From: Bryum argenteum
Taxonomy: Eukaryota > Streptophyta > Bryopsida > Bryales > Bryaceae
Reading direction: 5' to 3'
Assembly: GCA_037043015.1 (NCBI GenBank)
Contig: CM073328.1
Span: 5,133,409 to 5,197,408, forward strand
DNA: 64,000 bases
A model generated the notes under the pieces. The model was not told the origin of the DNA and ran no database searches. It saw nothing but the letters and a program-made list of their open reading frames with translations. Made by a program: the position numbers and the translations under genes. Each line of letters begins with the position of its first letter. Position 1 is the first letter of the stretch. Shown in pieces: positions 46,674 to 58,740 of this stretch.

Positions 46674-48293
46674 ATGAGTTCGTTGGCGGGGCGAGTGTCG
46701 GCGGTGGCGGGTGCATTCTTGAACAACAAAAGTACCAATGAGAAGAAATCATGGAGCTGCTTCTCCACTCTCTCGTTGCCCTTGAAGAAGCCTTTGCTGC
46801 CAACAACTCCGATTCTCACATGGAAATCACAATCGGAGCAGTCAGAGTTCTTGCCGAATATCGATTCGTCGAAATCCTCCTACCGGTAATAGTTCCTCCC
46901 TAATTCCTTCTTCCTGTAAGTCTTGGCTTTACACTGAAGACTATTTTCGTTTGGGAGCATTTATTGGTATCGATTCTTAGTCGATGTTGTTGTTGTTTTG
47001 ACATTCAAGCAGATGGAGTAATGTACCAACTGCCCCGGAAGAAGAATGTACGACTACCGGATCTACCATACAAGACTATCAAGGTACTTGAATTCCCCAG
47101 TCCTCGTCAGTGACCTAATCCTATTCACAATTCGATACTCCTACATTTCGAGTTCTGATCAATAACACAAGTCAAGGCTTTCGAAGCTCTTTGCTGGGGA
47201 TATGATTGAAATTAGTCATAGTTTCATTTACTGAAAGACATTCCTCCCAAACTTGGTTTCAGTTTCCTTCCATCAACTGTAGTTTTCGGGAGGTTTTTAC
47301 TTCTTTTTCAATCTCTCGAAATACAAGGATTTGCTAATATAAACTGGATGGAATAAAATTGCTGATGCCAGAACCACAGAACCAATGCCATTGTCCATAT
47401 ATGAAACCAGTACTTTTTCGAAGTACTTTAAACATGGAATTGGAGCTTCTTCATAATTCAAAGTAATTCATGCACATTTTGTCACAATTCTGGGAGGCTT
47501 TTTTATTCAATTAGAAGGGATGCATTCTTTGCTGCATAAGGATTTGATTTACTGACTGGCAGGGTTTATGACAGAGCAGTAAGAAAAGCATCGGTGGTGA
47601 TAATATGGAGCATCTTCTCACTCTTGACAACTTTTGCCTTCTGTAGACTCGATTGGGTAAGTTGGTGTATAACCTCCCTTTTTAAAAATTAGTCTACAAA
47701 AAGTGAAAGAAGCATTTTATGACTCGAAGTAGTAAAAAAAAAACAATAACAATCTTGAAGTACATGGTTTTTCTAGAAGTGTTTGTCGTAATGAGAAGGT
47801 GTCTTTTCATAACCCCAATTTTGTGACAAAATTGGCCAAAGAAGTTTGTTGAGTACAAGCAAAGTCTGTTGATCTATAAACAAAACCCACAGAGGTTTTT
47901 AATACACATGAAGTAACAGAATAGTTAACTTCTAAAAAGGGTTTTATTGACACCTACATTTTGGCAGTGTTTTGTAGCATTGGCATTATGTTTTGAGCAT
48001 TGTCTAATTTTGTGGTTCTTTGTGTGAATTTGAAGGTGGATGGAGTGTATAAAAGAGGGCAAGAATGTGTAGAACTGCGTTCAAAGCAGTTGAAGTCGCA
48101 ATACGAGGAAGCAAGATATTGGGCAGTTGTTTCTTGCATTCTCTTACTTTGGCTATACATGGCATTCTTTCTCCATTTGAGAATCCAACAATGGGAAATG
48201 AGTGCAATGTATCCATCTAGTGATGCATTTGACCCTGGAGGAAGTTTTTGTCACTCAACATATGGGTTAGGATGCCAACTATCTTATAGATGA
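46674..48293 (+). CDS. Two-helix membrane protein of unknown function, 205 aa, four exons
   Basis: Exons are 46674-46885, 47013-47083, 47580-47656 and 48036-48293, with phases closing to 206 codons and TGA at 48291. The N-terminal 70 residues are Ser/Lys/Pro rich and could be a targeting or disordered region. The middle carries RWSNVPTAPEEE. Two hydrophobic helices follow: SVVIIWSIFSLLTTFAFC in exon 3 and YWAVVSCILLLWLYMAFFL in exon 4, with a charged loop between them (VYKRGQECVELRSKQLKS). The C-terminus is polar. I do not recognise the family. The exon 3 acceptor was chosen by phase; the nearer CAG would shift the frame into a stop. Confidence 0.68.
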
Positions 48294-49400
48294 CCCTTGC
48301 TTAGCACCATACATTGGAAAAGAGGAAAGTTCAAATCCAAAACCTCTCCAAATCTAATCTGAAGCTTAGTCAAACATCGAAGTTGACAGGATCAAGTTTT
48401 AGCCAATTTGAACCTTTAGGTTTGTAATTATTACTATTAACCAATAGGAGTGACAAAACTCCCTTGAAACTTAACCACTTAATGTAGTTCACAGAGGTTG
48501 TGTTTGATAGGTTATGAGTTGCTTTTAAATACTGATCCTTATATAATTCACTACAACACTACTAGTGGAGAAAGAGCACATAGTGATGTTGTATGTGTGT
48601 AATATGTTGTTTATTGAAGAAGTTGAAATCTCTACTTATATGGAATAAATTTTACTTTTGGTCCAACTATACCCATTTTGGTGTAGAATGATGATTCATA
48701 GGAATGATTGTGTAACTTACAAATGTTAAAGAGAAACTTCAGATTTCATTCCATCTATTATTTAGTTTCATGTTGAAGATGATGTTGTGCTTAACCCCTA
48801 AAGGTAGAGCCTCTTTGTAGTTTACTTCATAGATCTTGGGCCATTTAGGAGTTATACGTGAATGTTTCACTAAAATAGATACTAAGAATGTGCCACATTT
48901 TCTCTTCAAAACTTCAAAGACTTTTTTGTTTTCTTCGCCCACAAGCATCTAAAGAAGTGCACTATCTAGTTCTGGGATTCAAACACTTTGTCCACCTAAT
49001 ACAACGAAATGTATTACATGGAATGCAAAAAAAGTGATTGACAAGGCCCACCAATTTACCACATATGGTTTTTTTGGTAACCACCTAGTAATCTATCATT
49101 CCAAGTGTCACAAATCTACATACCTAATTACTTTCTATAACCTCTACCCCTTAGTGCTATGCATATGCAACTAAGAAACTCTCATTGAAGTTGCACTCTA
49201 ATGGTGTATATAAAATTAGTACTAGGGTGTACAAAAATGCTAATCTAGAAGAACATGTATAACCACTAAAAATTAGAGTAACACCAATCCTCAACAAACT
49301 CAATAAATCTATATTAATAGTGAAATGGAAATAGGCATCTTTACCTTGGTCATGATTGTAGAGAAAAAACAAATGAATTATACATCAACCAAAATGTTGG
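48294..49400. other. Intergenic DNA between convergent genes
   Basis: This holds the 3' regions of two convergent genes. One TTAACCCCTAAAGGTAGAG string at 48791-48809 looks like a single TIR-element end, but no partner end was found. No gene is supported. Confidence 0.4.
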
Positions 49401-49402
49401 CA

Positions 49403-52400
49403 CTACTCTTGAGTAATTGGTGAATTATCTTTTGAAGATTCTAATCCGTCAGCCCACCTCTTCTTGTTTTCTGACCACTCCAAGAAGCTTCTTGCTATAA
49501 CCTCTCCTCGTAACTTCTTTGGATTGTTGGCTTCAGCTCCCTGCATAGCATTGTATTAACTCATTACAATTGATCTTCATTAGAACAAGCTAGTTTCCAT
49601 TCATCATACTTACAACTTCTATTCCAATCTTCAAAAATTTGAATAGCTCAATCAAGTCATGAACATTACAACCAACAACCAAACCTCTCATGAAACTTAT
49701 TTTGTCATCAAGTTGACTCCTCAAAACTCACCTTACACTTACTACATATTCAAAATATCGCAAAAACATTCCTAGTAAAATAAACCATGAATCAAATCAT
49801 GTACTAAGTTTTTTCTCTTTTATGCGTAACCAAAGTGACACATGGATAATAGAAGTGTTTGACTAACAATCAATCACATATATAACATAATTAACCTCCA
49901 TGAAAAAACTATTCAATTTGACGTCAACCATCTACTTGCTCATCACCATAAGTTACCAAAACATAGCATTCTTTCTTTGTGATCTCCTTACTTCCAACTA
50001 CACGTTCCATCATCTCTATTGTGTCATTATCTTTCCTTCAACATTACCTTCCTTTCCTTTTTTATTGTGCCAATTTTCTGTAATAAAAAAAATGAAATAC
50101 CTATTTAAAATAAAATTGATGCTAAGTGGATCATAATAAAATTCTCCTAATTTACAAATGATAATATTGTTGATATGACATAGCTTTTGAATTAGAGTTA
50201 TTTGCAAGGAAGGGAGATGATGAGGAAAACGGTACTACTAACTAACCTGAGTGCCGAGAGAAGGGATTTTGTTATGCACAACCCATTGCGTATCCACAAT
50301 GCCAATGTGCTCATGAGGAGCTCCTTCAATGCACGCTTGCAATTCGAAATCAAGCCCCCACGCCATCACCAGATCATTCTGCACAACAGAGTTAAATAAT
50401 GTTAAAGAATTAAGAGAGTTCTTTTACAATAGATTAGAGAACTAGTTTAGAGAAAATCTCAACACAAAGTTTTCTCTCTCAAAACAGATGATTAGTAACA
50501 GAACTGAACTGAAGAATTCATGCTTGCAAGGAGCTTACCTGAATGAGATGCCAGACGCAGCGCCACACTTTGCTCACGAACACTGGTGCTTGAATCTCTA
50601 CGAACCTGTCAACATAACCACACACCTCGGTCCTTTCAATACTGAAAATAACAACAAAAGCACCAAAAAAAAACAGTCGACAAGATGGTTGCTTCTTCCT
50701 TCCCGCATCGCAATGACCCCAGCTTTCAAACCTTGCTAGAGAACTTGTAAGACGAAAGTTGCAATACTTTCAACGTATGCAATGCAATCGAAGATGAAGG
50801 TATCATCATGTACATCTTAAGCATGACCTCAATCTGATTTATCTGGTCCATGGAAAAGACGGTGAATGATGAAATCTGGAGTAGAAAGTGAGAGGAAGGC
50901 AGGAGACTTCTAAAAAGCATGTAGCTTAGTCCAGAGTGAGCAGTTCAATGGCACATGAAAGTTTTACCGTACCTGTCAAGAGACTGCTCTGTAGCTCTCA
51001 TTGTACTCAACTTTTCACTTATATTTTGATGTCAAATTGGTCACCTTCTTATGAAGCATTCAGAAAGTGAAATTTTACAATTCAAATCACAATTTGTACG
51101 AGTGATTTTGTGCATTGAAAGGATTGTGGTAGGTAGGTTGGGGTTGTACAGAACCTTGTAAGAGGTTGCAAGCTTATCAGTGATTGGTTCATTCATGATG
51201 CCCAAGTTCAAAAAGTGCACTATTCATGATACCCAAGTCCAAAAGATGCTGTGATCGGGCTGGACGTTAAGGTGATGAAGAGAAAGAGTACCCGGCGCAG
51301 GGGGGAGTGACTTGGGATTTGGTGCAGTTGTCGAAGAGGCCCTCCCAGGGGGTGCGCTTGTGCACCTCGTGCCCCGTCCACGACTGCCGGACGGTGATCG
51401 GCCAACTGCTCGCCCCGTCCACTGCGGGCTGCGATATCTGCAGCTCGTGCCTCCTCATGATCTCCATGTACCTGAATTCCCAACCCCATAAACATCTCAA
51501 ATCACTAAACATCATCATGTTCATTAAAAGCTCCTATACAAGACATAATCCATTCTCACAATTCAGTGGTTTGCAGCAAACAGGCCTATAATTGATCTGT
51601 CTATTCATTCAATCGATCTCACAAATGGTTGCAATATATGTATGTCAAAGCATGTAAAAGAAAAACATGAAGATTCCATCGAGGTGTGGACTTACTCCAT
51701 GGGATCGAAATGCTCCACGCCCAAGTCTTCATCCCATACAAACACGTACTCGTACGGTGCAACCACATCGGGGTGTAGGAACCTCTTTGCAAACCACCTG
51801 CAGAAATTTCACAAGGGCGTTACTCGTTGAAGTTGAGTTTTATATTGAATGATTGATTCGAGTCTCCTTTTTTGCTTTCTAATCGACTGATACGAGGATG
51901 ATGATCCTGTTTACTGTGTTGGTTACTACTTCGTATGCTATCTTTTCAACAGCTTTCTTAATCTACCTTTGTGTTTTCTCTATTTTGTATTGATTTAACA
52001 AATATTGGCTTGAATCTGTGTCCAGGAATTGGATGATTGCGATACCATTTGGATTGGCCGGTGCTTTGGACGTGAATGACACGATCGTTCCACTCAAACT
52101 GAGCCCATTCGTCGACCACATTGTCATAATGAAACAGAATAATCTGAAAATGCTCCTTCGGAAACTGCAACAGCACAAAAAAAGCATCACCAATCTCGAT
52201 CAAAACTGCCAAACAACAAACTTAGACCTCTTGCATGCAATAATCCACCTTCTCCGATACATACCTTTTCAATAATAGCGTTCACGCTCACATTCTGCTT
52301 GATCCCCACCGCCAAAGCAAGCAAATTCTTCGGAGCCTGCTTAACATCCTGCACCCCAATCACACATAAATTCAAAACCTGCAATTCTAACACCAAAAAA

Positions 52401-53966
52401 ACTCCAGTTCCGACAGCCTAAAAGCTCCAATTCCGACAGCCGAAAAGCTCCAATTTTAACACCAAAAAAGCTCCAATTCCGACACCGAAAAAGCTCCAAT
52501 TCCGACACCGAAAAAGCTCCAATTCCGACACCAGAAAAGCTCCAATTCTAACAGCAGAAAGCTCCAGTTCTAACAGCAGAAACTGACTTTACGATCAATT
52601 TAAGGATAAGAGCAAGGAGGTTACGTTTTTGGGGGTGCCAACGAGTCGGTGGAAGTGATAATCCGTAGTTCGGTGGATAAACGTTTGAGGGAGCTGATCA
52701 ACGAGCGTCGGGTTCCGACAAACCCACCCAGACGCATTCTTGTAATACTTTTCTGTCGATATTAACGAAGTAGTGCTGCTATTATCTCTATTCTCTGCTT
52801 TGAATCTCTCTTGCAGTTCTGGTTGTAGCAACACTTTCGCTACTTCGCCGCATCTCTCGAAATGCTCACATGGTGGACAATGTGGCTTCTTATCGTGACC
52901 TAGTAATTCTCTCTGAACTATTTCTCTCTCAAGTCTGTACTGTAACGCGTGTTCCTCTAATATTCTGTTGCCTTTTGTATCCGGTGAGTACCATGAACTT
53001 GTCAAATGTAATTGCTGCCACAAAACCAGAAGAATCGGATGTCAATTATAGACAAAAACAACTTTCTCTACATCTACAGTAATTTACATCCGCAGTGATC
53101 TTATCAAACGCTAGCCCCACCGATGTCTACACTAATTTGCATAGATAGTCTTCAGAAACAGCGAAGTGATCTACACAGCTTTCATCCTATCAATTCTTTA
53201 CTTATTTGCATAGATAGTACTCAGAGACAGAGAAATGTGGAGAATCTTCACCAGACTAATTAATCAAAACAGACATAGTCTTCAGAAGTAGAGGAGTAAT
53301 CTACATCGACAACTACCTCTATCAATTTCTATACGGATTAGCATTGATTGTCTTCAGAGACAGAAAATCTTCACCAGTCTAATTAAATAAGCTGTGATAA
53401 ACCCTAAATGTCGATAAGTTTTATAATAAGAAAAGGAACAAAACATTGCAGAAATCACAACTCTATAATCGTAACCTGTCAACGACGTTTCAAGCTCTTC
53501 CCATTCATAATCAGTTTAAGCTTTCCTACACATTTGTTTACAAACAAAAGCCACATTTCGCAGTAAAACCCAATCTAATGGCCTCCTGGAGAGTACTCGG
53601 AAGCTACTGAGCTACTCTGTACTTGCACATCCTCGGGATTGTCGCAAATTGACAGGTTTCGATGAAAAAACTAAGCTATCAATATGAAGAGAAAGAGATT
53701 GAGGGAGAGATCGTTCGCAGGTTTCAAGCTCTTCCCATTCAAAACCAGTTCATCAAGCTTTCCTGCACACTGTATTTGAATAGAAACTGCACGCTTATCA
53801 TGTGCTTCGAAAGCTATCAATATGAATAGAGATAAGAGAGGGGAATACTCACCTGGTTGAAGGAGATGGCGCTAAGGAAACCAAAGAAGAAACCAAGCAA
53901 CACCAAAACGATATGATTCAGCGGCGTGCCAAGCACAGTGCTACTCCCTTTACCGATCTTCATCAT
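49403..53966 (-). CDS. DUF707 family protein, type II membrane, 441 aa, nine exons
   Basis: Exons in transcript order are 53853-53966, 52625-53014, 52265-52348, 52046-52164, 51696-51797, 51292-51471, 50539-50605, 50247-50378 and 49403-49540. They total 442 codons and all phases close. Residues about 18-36 (HIVLVLLGFFFGFLSAISF) are a signal anchor, so a Golgi or ER lumenal C-terminal domain is likely. The DUF707 core is clear, with LLALAVGIKQ, ILFHYDNVVDEW, KWWFAKRFLHPDVV, VFVWDEDLGVEHFDP, ELQISQPAVD, PVFVSKVWRCVWHLIQNDL and AWGLDFELQ. The WDEDLG motif and the fold suggest a glycosyltransferase-like enzyme, but the family's activity is not established. Exon 6 is strikingly GC-rich compared with the rest. 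Confidence 0.93.
52395..52580. repeat. Minisatellite in DUF707 intron 2
   Basis: About eight copies of a 22-23 bp unit (AAAAGCTCCAATTCCGACACC, with variants) fill most of the 276-bp intron between exons 2 and 3. Near identity of adjacent copies suggests recent expansion. Confidence 0.85.
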
Positions 53967-53969
53967 ACA

Positions 53970-54948
53970 AGCTCACCTCGATCATCACTCCCTCTCGATA
54001 AAAACTCAAACCCCAAAACCCCACTTCTCAAACTATAAACTCGATGACAATGAATCACCTCTGACACACCTCGCAAGTCTTAATAGCTACATGCAGTGTG
54101 TTATATGAAAGAAAACGCTAAAACACACTCCAGTTGTCCGTTCGTCTCTGTCTGTCACTCTGCACACAAACTAGTTGCTAGCAATGGATCGACATCTTGA
54201 CTGTGATGATGATGTCAAAGGACTAGTTTGGTTGGTAGGGAGCCTAGTTTAGTCATCACTCACGTACTGTTCGATGGAGAATCATGATGAATAGAGGGAG
54301 TGACTAGTGTTATGCTTTTGTTTTGTGATTGTGCCAAGAACGAGTGATCGATGGAGGAAGAGAAGAGGAATGGGGTGTCAGTGGATTTTCTTTCTGTGAG
54401 CGAGACTACAGCTACCTGGGCTTTTGTTTTTCTTGGCAGAGAACAGGCCTGGGCTGATCTGACTGCTGGCTGGCTGGCTGCTGTGGCAGTCAAGATTTAA
54501 ATGGAAGTACTGTGGTTTAGGTCTTTTAAAGAATTTAGGTGGGTCCTTTTGTGGGTGGAATTTATGAATTTAAGGTGGAATGTAATGCTTAATAAGGTAG
54601 AGGCACCTATAACCGAGTTTAGCACATGATATTAAGGTATATATTTTTTTTAGAATTTTTCATGTGTGCAAACATAAGGTTCTTGTTGAATGCAAAAAGT
54701 TGCGTGATTTTATTTGCATTATTCAAATAGTTATAATTGTTTAAAGTGAAAAGTTGCTTGGAACCTAAAGCCGATCACATGCTCAAATATACAAATGAGG
54801 TACATATGTTCTTTCAAAATCTAGGAATTGGGCTTGATCGGTTATTGGTCGCCGGTCGGGAATGGGTCTGTCTACCTTAATGGCTTAAATTTCAGATGAA
54901 GCAAATTGTGTAAGGCATGGGGAAAGTAAATGGAAGGATAGTCGAAGT
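53970..54948. other. Promoter side of the DUF707 gene
   Basis: This stretch holds the upstream region of the leftward DUF707 gene. The frame at 54260-54493 has no recognisable domain. No other gene is supported. Confidence 0.4.
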
Positions 54949-55147
54949 CACTACTAGAAATTGAACCCAACTGCTACGTTCGTGTTTTCATAAAACCCAC
55001 ATTTGGGGTACAACTTAAATTACGTAGTAGCACAGTGGAAACGTAGCTTCTGAATCTACAGTGTAGCGTAAAACGTGCGAAGCTACTCCCCAAATGTGGC
55101 TTTTATGAAAACACAAACGTAGCAAATCGGGTCAAATTCCGGTAGTG
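54949..55147. mobile_element. CACTA-type MITE, 199 bp
   Basis: The ends are CACTAC...GTAGTG. The two about 60-bp arms align at roughly 85% and share GCTACGTT(C/T)GTGTTTT and CCACATTTGGGG. The 3-bp AGT on each side (54946-54948 and 55148-55150) is the target duplication length typical of the CACTA (En/Spm) group. It has no coding capacity. Confidence 0.8.
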
Positions 55148-55150
55148 AGT

Positions 55151-56180
55151 GGATTCATGACTTTCAAACTCTTTTACAATGTGCTACGAGTTTTTGAAGG
55201 TGGTCTCACATGTGTTTTTCTGAGTTGGTGCCTTGATTTGTGCACCCTGTAATGTTTGTCGTGAGTACACGCTACTGTTGAGTGAAGAAGCAATATTATG
55301 TATCTTTGGGTGTAGAAGCGTAGTGCTCCATTATTGGTACTCCTCTAGTTTTGAGCACTCTTTCTTAGGTAGTGTTTGTATTTTTCGTTAAGAGGTTATT
55401 GGGTAAGTAAAATCGTAAGTGGTAAGAAATCCTTTGGTGCGCTTTGCTTGGTTATTTTTCTTGGTATATAACTCTCCCACCCTCAAATAAGAGTCAGTTA
55501 TAAACTCAGTACAACTACAGTAGTGTGAAAAGGGATTTTGAGTCTCGTCACATGGGTAAGGGCATGATATGGGTACCCCCTCCAAAAATAGTGTGGTTTT
55601 TTACTACTTTTTTGATAAAAAAAAAAAATGTTGAAAAATTACTCTAACCAAATGGTATTATAGGTGACATGGCTATAGTTGTTATACATGGGGTTAAAAA
55701 AGGAATATCTGACACGTATATAATGGATTACACATAGGTCACACACTATGAGACGCGTCTTAGTGGTACCCATACCATGCCCTTGCCCACATGTATTTTA
55801 AGGGTTATAAATGTGTGGTAATGGGTAGGCCAAAGTCTCCGAGAATCCTCAACTTTTGGTTGACTCTCTCTAAATTAATTCTAAAGATTCATTTCTTCTA
55901 TCTTCATAACTACAACTTTATAGGTAATTTTTTCTTGATTAATTCAGAATTTTATCTTACAACTAGAAAATCATTTCACATTTTGTTGAAAAAATTTCAC
56001 TTTTTAAGATATAATTCAATTCTTATAGCTAAGGTTGGATTCACATGTGAGAAAAATTTGTTGTAGACCATGATGTCGGTCCCCTTTCCAATAAACCTTG
56101 ACTTTTGCACACCGCTTTTGTTCTTTATGAGATTCTTCTATTACCAAACATTTGCCTTTGGGCAGCTTCCCACCTGGTGG
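55151..56180. other. AT-rich intergenic DNA
   Basis: No gene or element boundary is recognised. Confidence 0.35.
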
Positions 56181-56197
56181 CAATGTTGTCTTATCAT

Positions 56198-56316
56198 ACA
56201 AAATTCCTATTCATTTGTTGAGCACAATTTAGATGAGATGTACATTTGATACATTGAAGACATCCTAGATGTATATCTCATCTAAATTGTGTTTAACAAA
56301 TGAATAGGAATTTTGT
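56198..56316 (+). other. Long near-perfect hairpin, 48-bp arms
   Basis: Arms 56198-56245 and 56269-56316 pair over 48 positions with a 23-nt loop. There are 45 Watson-Crick pairs, and the other three are G.U in the plus-strand RNA (they would be A.C on the minus strand). Weaker pairing continues outward (GGCAATGTTGTC against GACAACCTTGCC). It could be a foldback MITE or a small-RNA precursor; there is no coding. Confidence 0.8.
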
Positions 56317-56334
56317 TTGACAACCTTGCCAAGC

Positions 56335-57260
56335 GACGTTGTTGCTAGCTCCTTATTTATGAGAACATTTAATTAGGTGCATCTCCAACCCCCCATTTCA
56401 CATGATAGACATGAAGTGATTATACATGGTAAGAATTCTCTACCGTATATAACCTTAAGAATCTCCTATGTAAGTTTTGGTGCGAATGAACAACTAAAGA
56501 ATATGTGAAAAAGGCTCTTTGCTTGTCACTCCTACTTTCACAAGATTCATATGAATTATGGCAAAAAAAACCAACGTCTTAGAAGTAAGTTATCATATTG
56601 CTCATCATGTGAAAACGCTCTCAAATGTGACACAATAGACTAAGGATTATTTAAACACCATATTCGTTATAATGGGAGAGTTTCAAGACTATAGGGAGTG
56701 ATAACCCTAAACTTGACATGAAAATAATTGCCTTCTCCTTGTAGTTATACAGTAAGTTTCCTGAAACACAATAGCCAAACGTCATCGAACCTATACTAAA
56801 ACAATGTTTGAGATGTACGATTTAACTCGATTGGAGTTAAATCAACACACGTCATTATAGTTCCAAAATTATTTCGAGAGGTCCTCAAACTCCCATTACA
56901 ACGAATATGATGTTTTGACCACCCCCATCCGTTTATCATGATCTACATTGAATCAACCACAACCAATGTGCCTCCACATGGAGCGTAACCTAACCGACAT
57001 ACATGTACATTCGGCAGGCAGCCACCAATGTGGCCGAGAATCATAAGGCGGTCAGACGCAGCATGCATGCAAAGTGATGAATTCAAAAGCGAAGCAAGCC
57101 GAAACAAAACAACGGGTGTTTGTTTGAGGTACGACGACCACCATTTTTTGCAGAGCCATGTCAGAGCATGTGATGATCAGCTGCTGCTGCATGTAACTTA
57201 AGCATGTTATCAAGAACAAGGCCAATGGATTGATGGGGACCGACCGTGAGAGTCAACATG
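56335..57260. other. Intergenic DNA
   Basis: No gene, RNA or clear repeat is recognised. Confidence 0.35.
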
Positions 57261-57423
57261 CGCCCATCGCGTATCAGTCTCTCACCCGCTGTACTTCGTC
57301 CACTTGGAATTCCGTCATTAGTTGCATCAGTCGGTTGATGAATCGGGTTTAGCGCACCTCATAATGTCAATATTCATCCTTAACCCTAAATTCTTGAAAC
57401 GGGTGTTGATGGTTCCTGCACGG

Positions 57424-57457
<34 letters not shown>

Positions 57458-57840
57458 TCAACTTTGATTGTTATAATCTCACAAATGAAGAAGAATCAAC
57501 GATTCAGATTTGGCAAGGAAGTAGGAATGTTGAGTTAGTTTTGAGATCCTATGGTTGGGTCTTTTAAAGAATTCTTAGATTGAGCTTTTTTTTTAGTCTT
57601 GAAGTAGAAGGCTTATGGTGTATCAGTCTCTCACCCATTGTACTTTGTTCACATGGAATTTTAGCATTAGTTGCATCCCGCGGGCAGTCGGTTGATGAAT
57701 CTGGGTTTAGCTTACCTCTAATCATCTTAATGTCAACATTCATCCTAGCGGCATTTTGTTGACCCCTAAATATCCTTGAAATCCGAAAGGGGTACAAATT
57801 CAGTCAACTTGATTGTTATAATCTCACAAATGAAGAAGAA

Positions 57841-58108
57841 TTAACCCCTTAAGGTCCAAGAAAGCGGAAATCGCTTTTTGGAATTTCCGCAGGGAGAAAA
57901 TTCAGCCAACTTTGACCATTATAATCTCATGATTGGAGAAAAATTAACGGTTCAAATTTGACATTCGAGAAAAGGGTCAAGTTAACTTCAAAATCCTACG
58001 GTTGGATCTTCTAATCAATGCTTAGATTGATTTTCTTTGCACCTGAAGTAGAAGAAAGTTCTTTTTTATAATTTAAACAATTTTGTATCAAGGACCTTTA
58101 GGGGTTAA
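57841..58108. mobile_element. TTAA-flanked MITE, family B, 260 bp, nested
   Basis: The element runs from 57845 to 58104 between two TTAA copies. Its TIR is CCCCTTAAGGTCC / CCCCTAAAGGTCC. Related uninterrupted sequence at 57488 and 58487 (GAAGAAGAATTGACAGTTC-like) shows the empty site, so the insertion added exactly one TTAA. Confidence 0.8.
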
Positions 58109-58194
58109 TGGTTCAAATTTAGCAAGCACGTAGTATGTCAAGTTAGTTTTAAGATCCTATGGTTGGATCTTAAAAGGAATTCTTAGATTAAGTT

Positions 58195-58234
<40 letters not shown>

Positions 58235-58397
58235 GAAGTCGAAGGCCCATTGCGTAGCGTATCAGTCTCTCACCCGATGTACTTCTTCGACATGGATTTC
58301 CATCATTAGTGGCATCTCTCCGGTTGTCGGTTGATGAATCTAGGTTTAGCTTACCTCTAATCATCATAACGTCAACATTCATCCTAGCGGCATAAGA

Positions 58398-58572
58398 TGA
58401 ACCCCTAAAACCCTTGAAATCCGAAATGGGTATTGAGTGTCCTCCAATTTAGTCAACTTTGATTGTTAAAATCTCACAAATGAAGAAGAATTGACAGTTC
58501 AGATTTGGCGAGGAAGTAGTATGTCAGGTTACTTTTAAGAACCTACGTTGTTTTTTTTTTTTTTTTTTTTTT

Positions 58573-58648
<76 letters not shown>

Positions 58649-58733
58649 GAAGTTTTTAGATTAAGTTTTTTTTAGTCTTGAAGTAGAAGAGGTCATTTTT
58701 TATAATTCAAGCAATTTTGTGTTTAGGGGTTAA
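58398..58733. mobile_element. TTAA-type MITE copy with long poly(T) tract
   Basis: The element runs from 58402 to 58729, with CCCCTAAAACCC at the left and TTTAGGGG at the right. The flanks are TGAA and TTAA. The interior matches family B and is enlarged by a T run of about 90 bases with one G. Confidence 0.6.
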
Positions 58734-58740
58734 ACTTTCA

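Larger units (their letters stand above)
57262..58740. repeat. Tandem triplication containing TTAA-type MITE copies and poly(A)/(T) runs
   Basis: Three units start near 57262, 57606 and 58244. Each begins with GTATCAGTCTCTCACCC, then GTCGGTTGATGAATC, TAATGTCAACATTCATCC-like text and a CCCTAAA element end. The first two stop inside the MITE-like part and only the third reaches its right end (58729). Unit 2 also holds an inserted 260-bp MITE. Homopolymers occur at 57424-57454 (31 A), 58198-58229 (T) and about 58551-58642 (T, about 90). Confidence 0.7.

Noticed and set aside
48791..48809. Single TTAACCCCTAAAGG terminus
   Set aside because: No matching opposite end was found within 1 kb, so I do not call an element.
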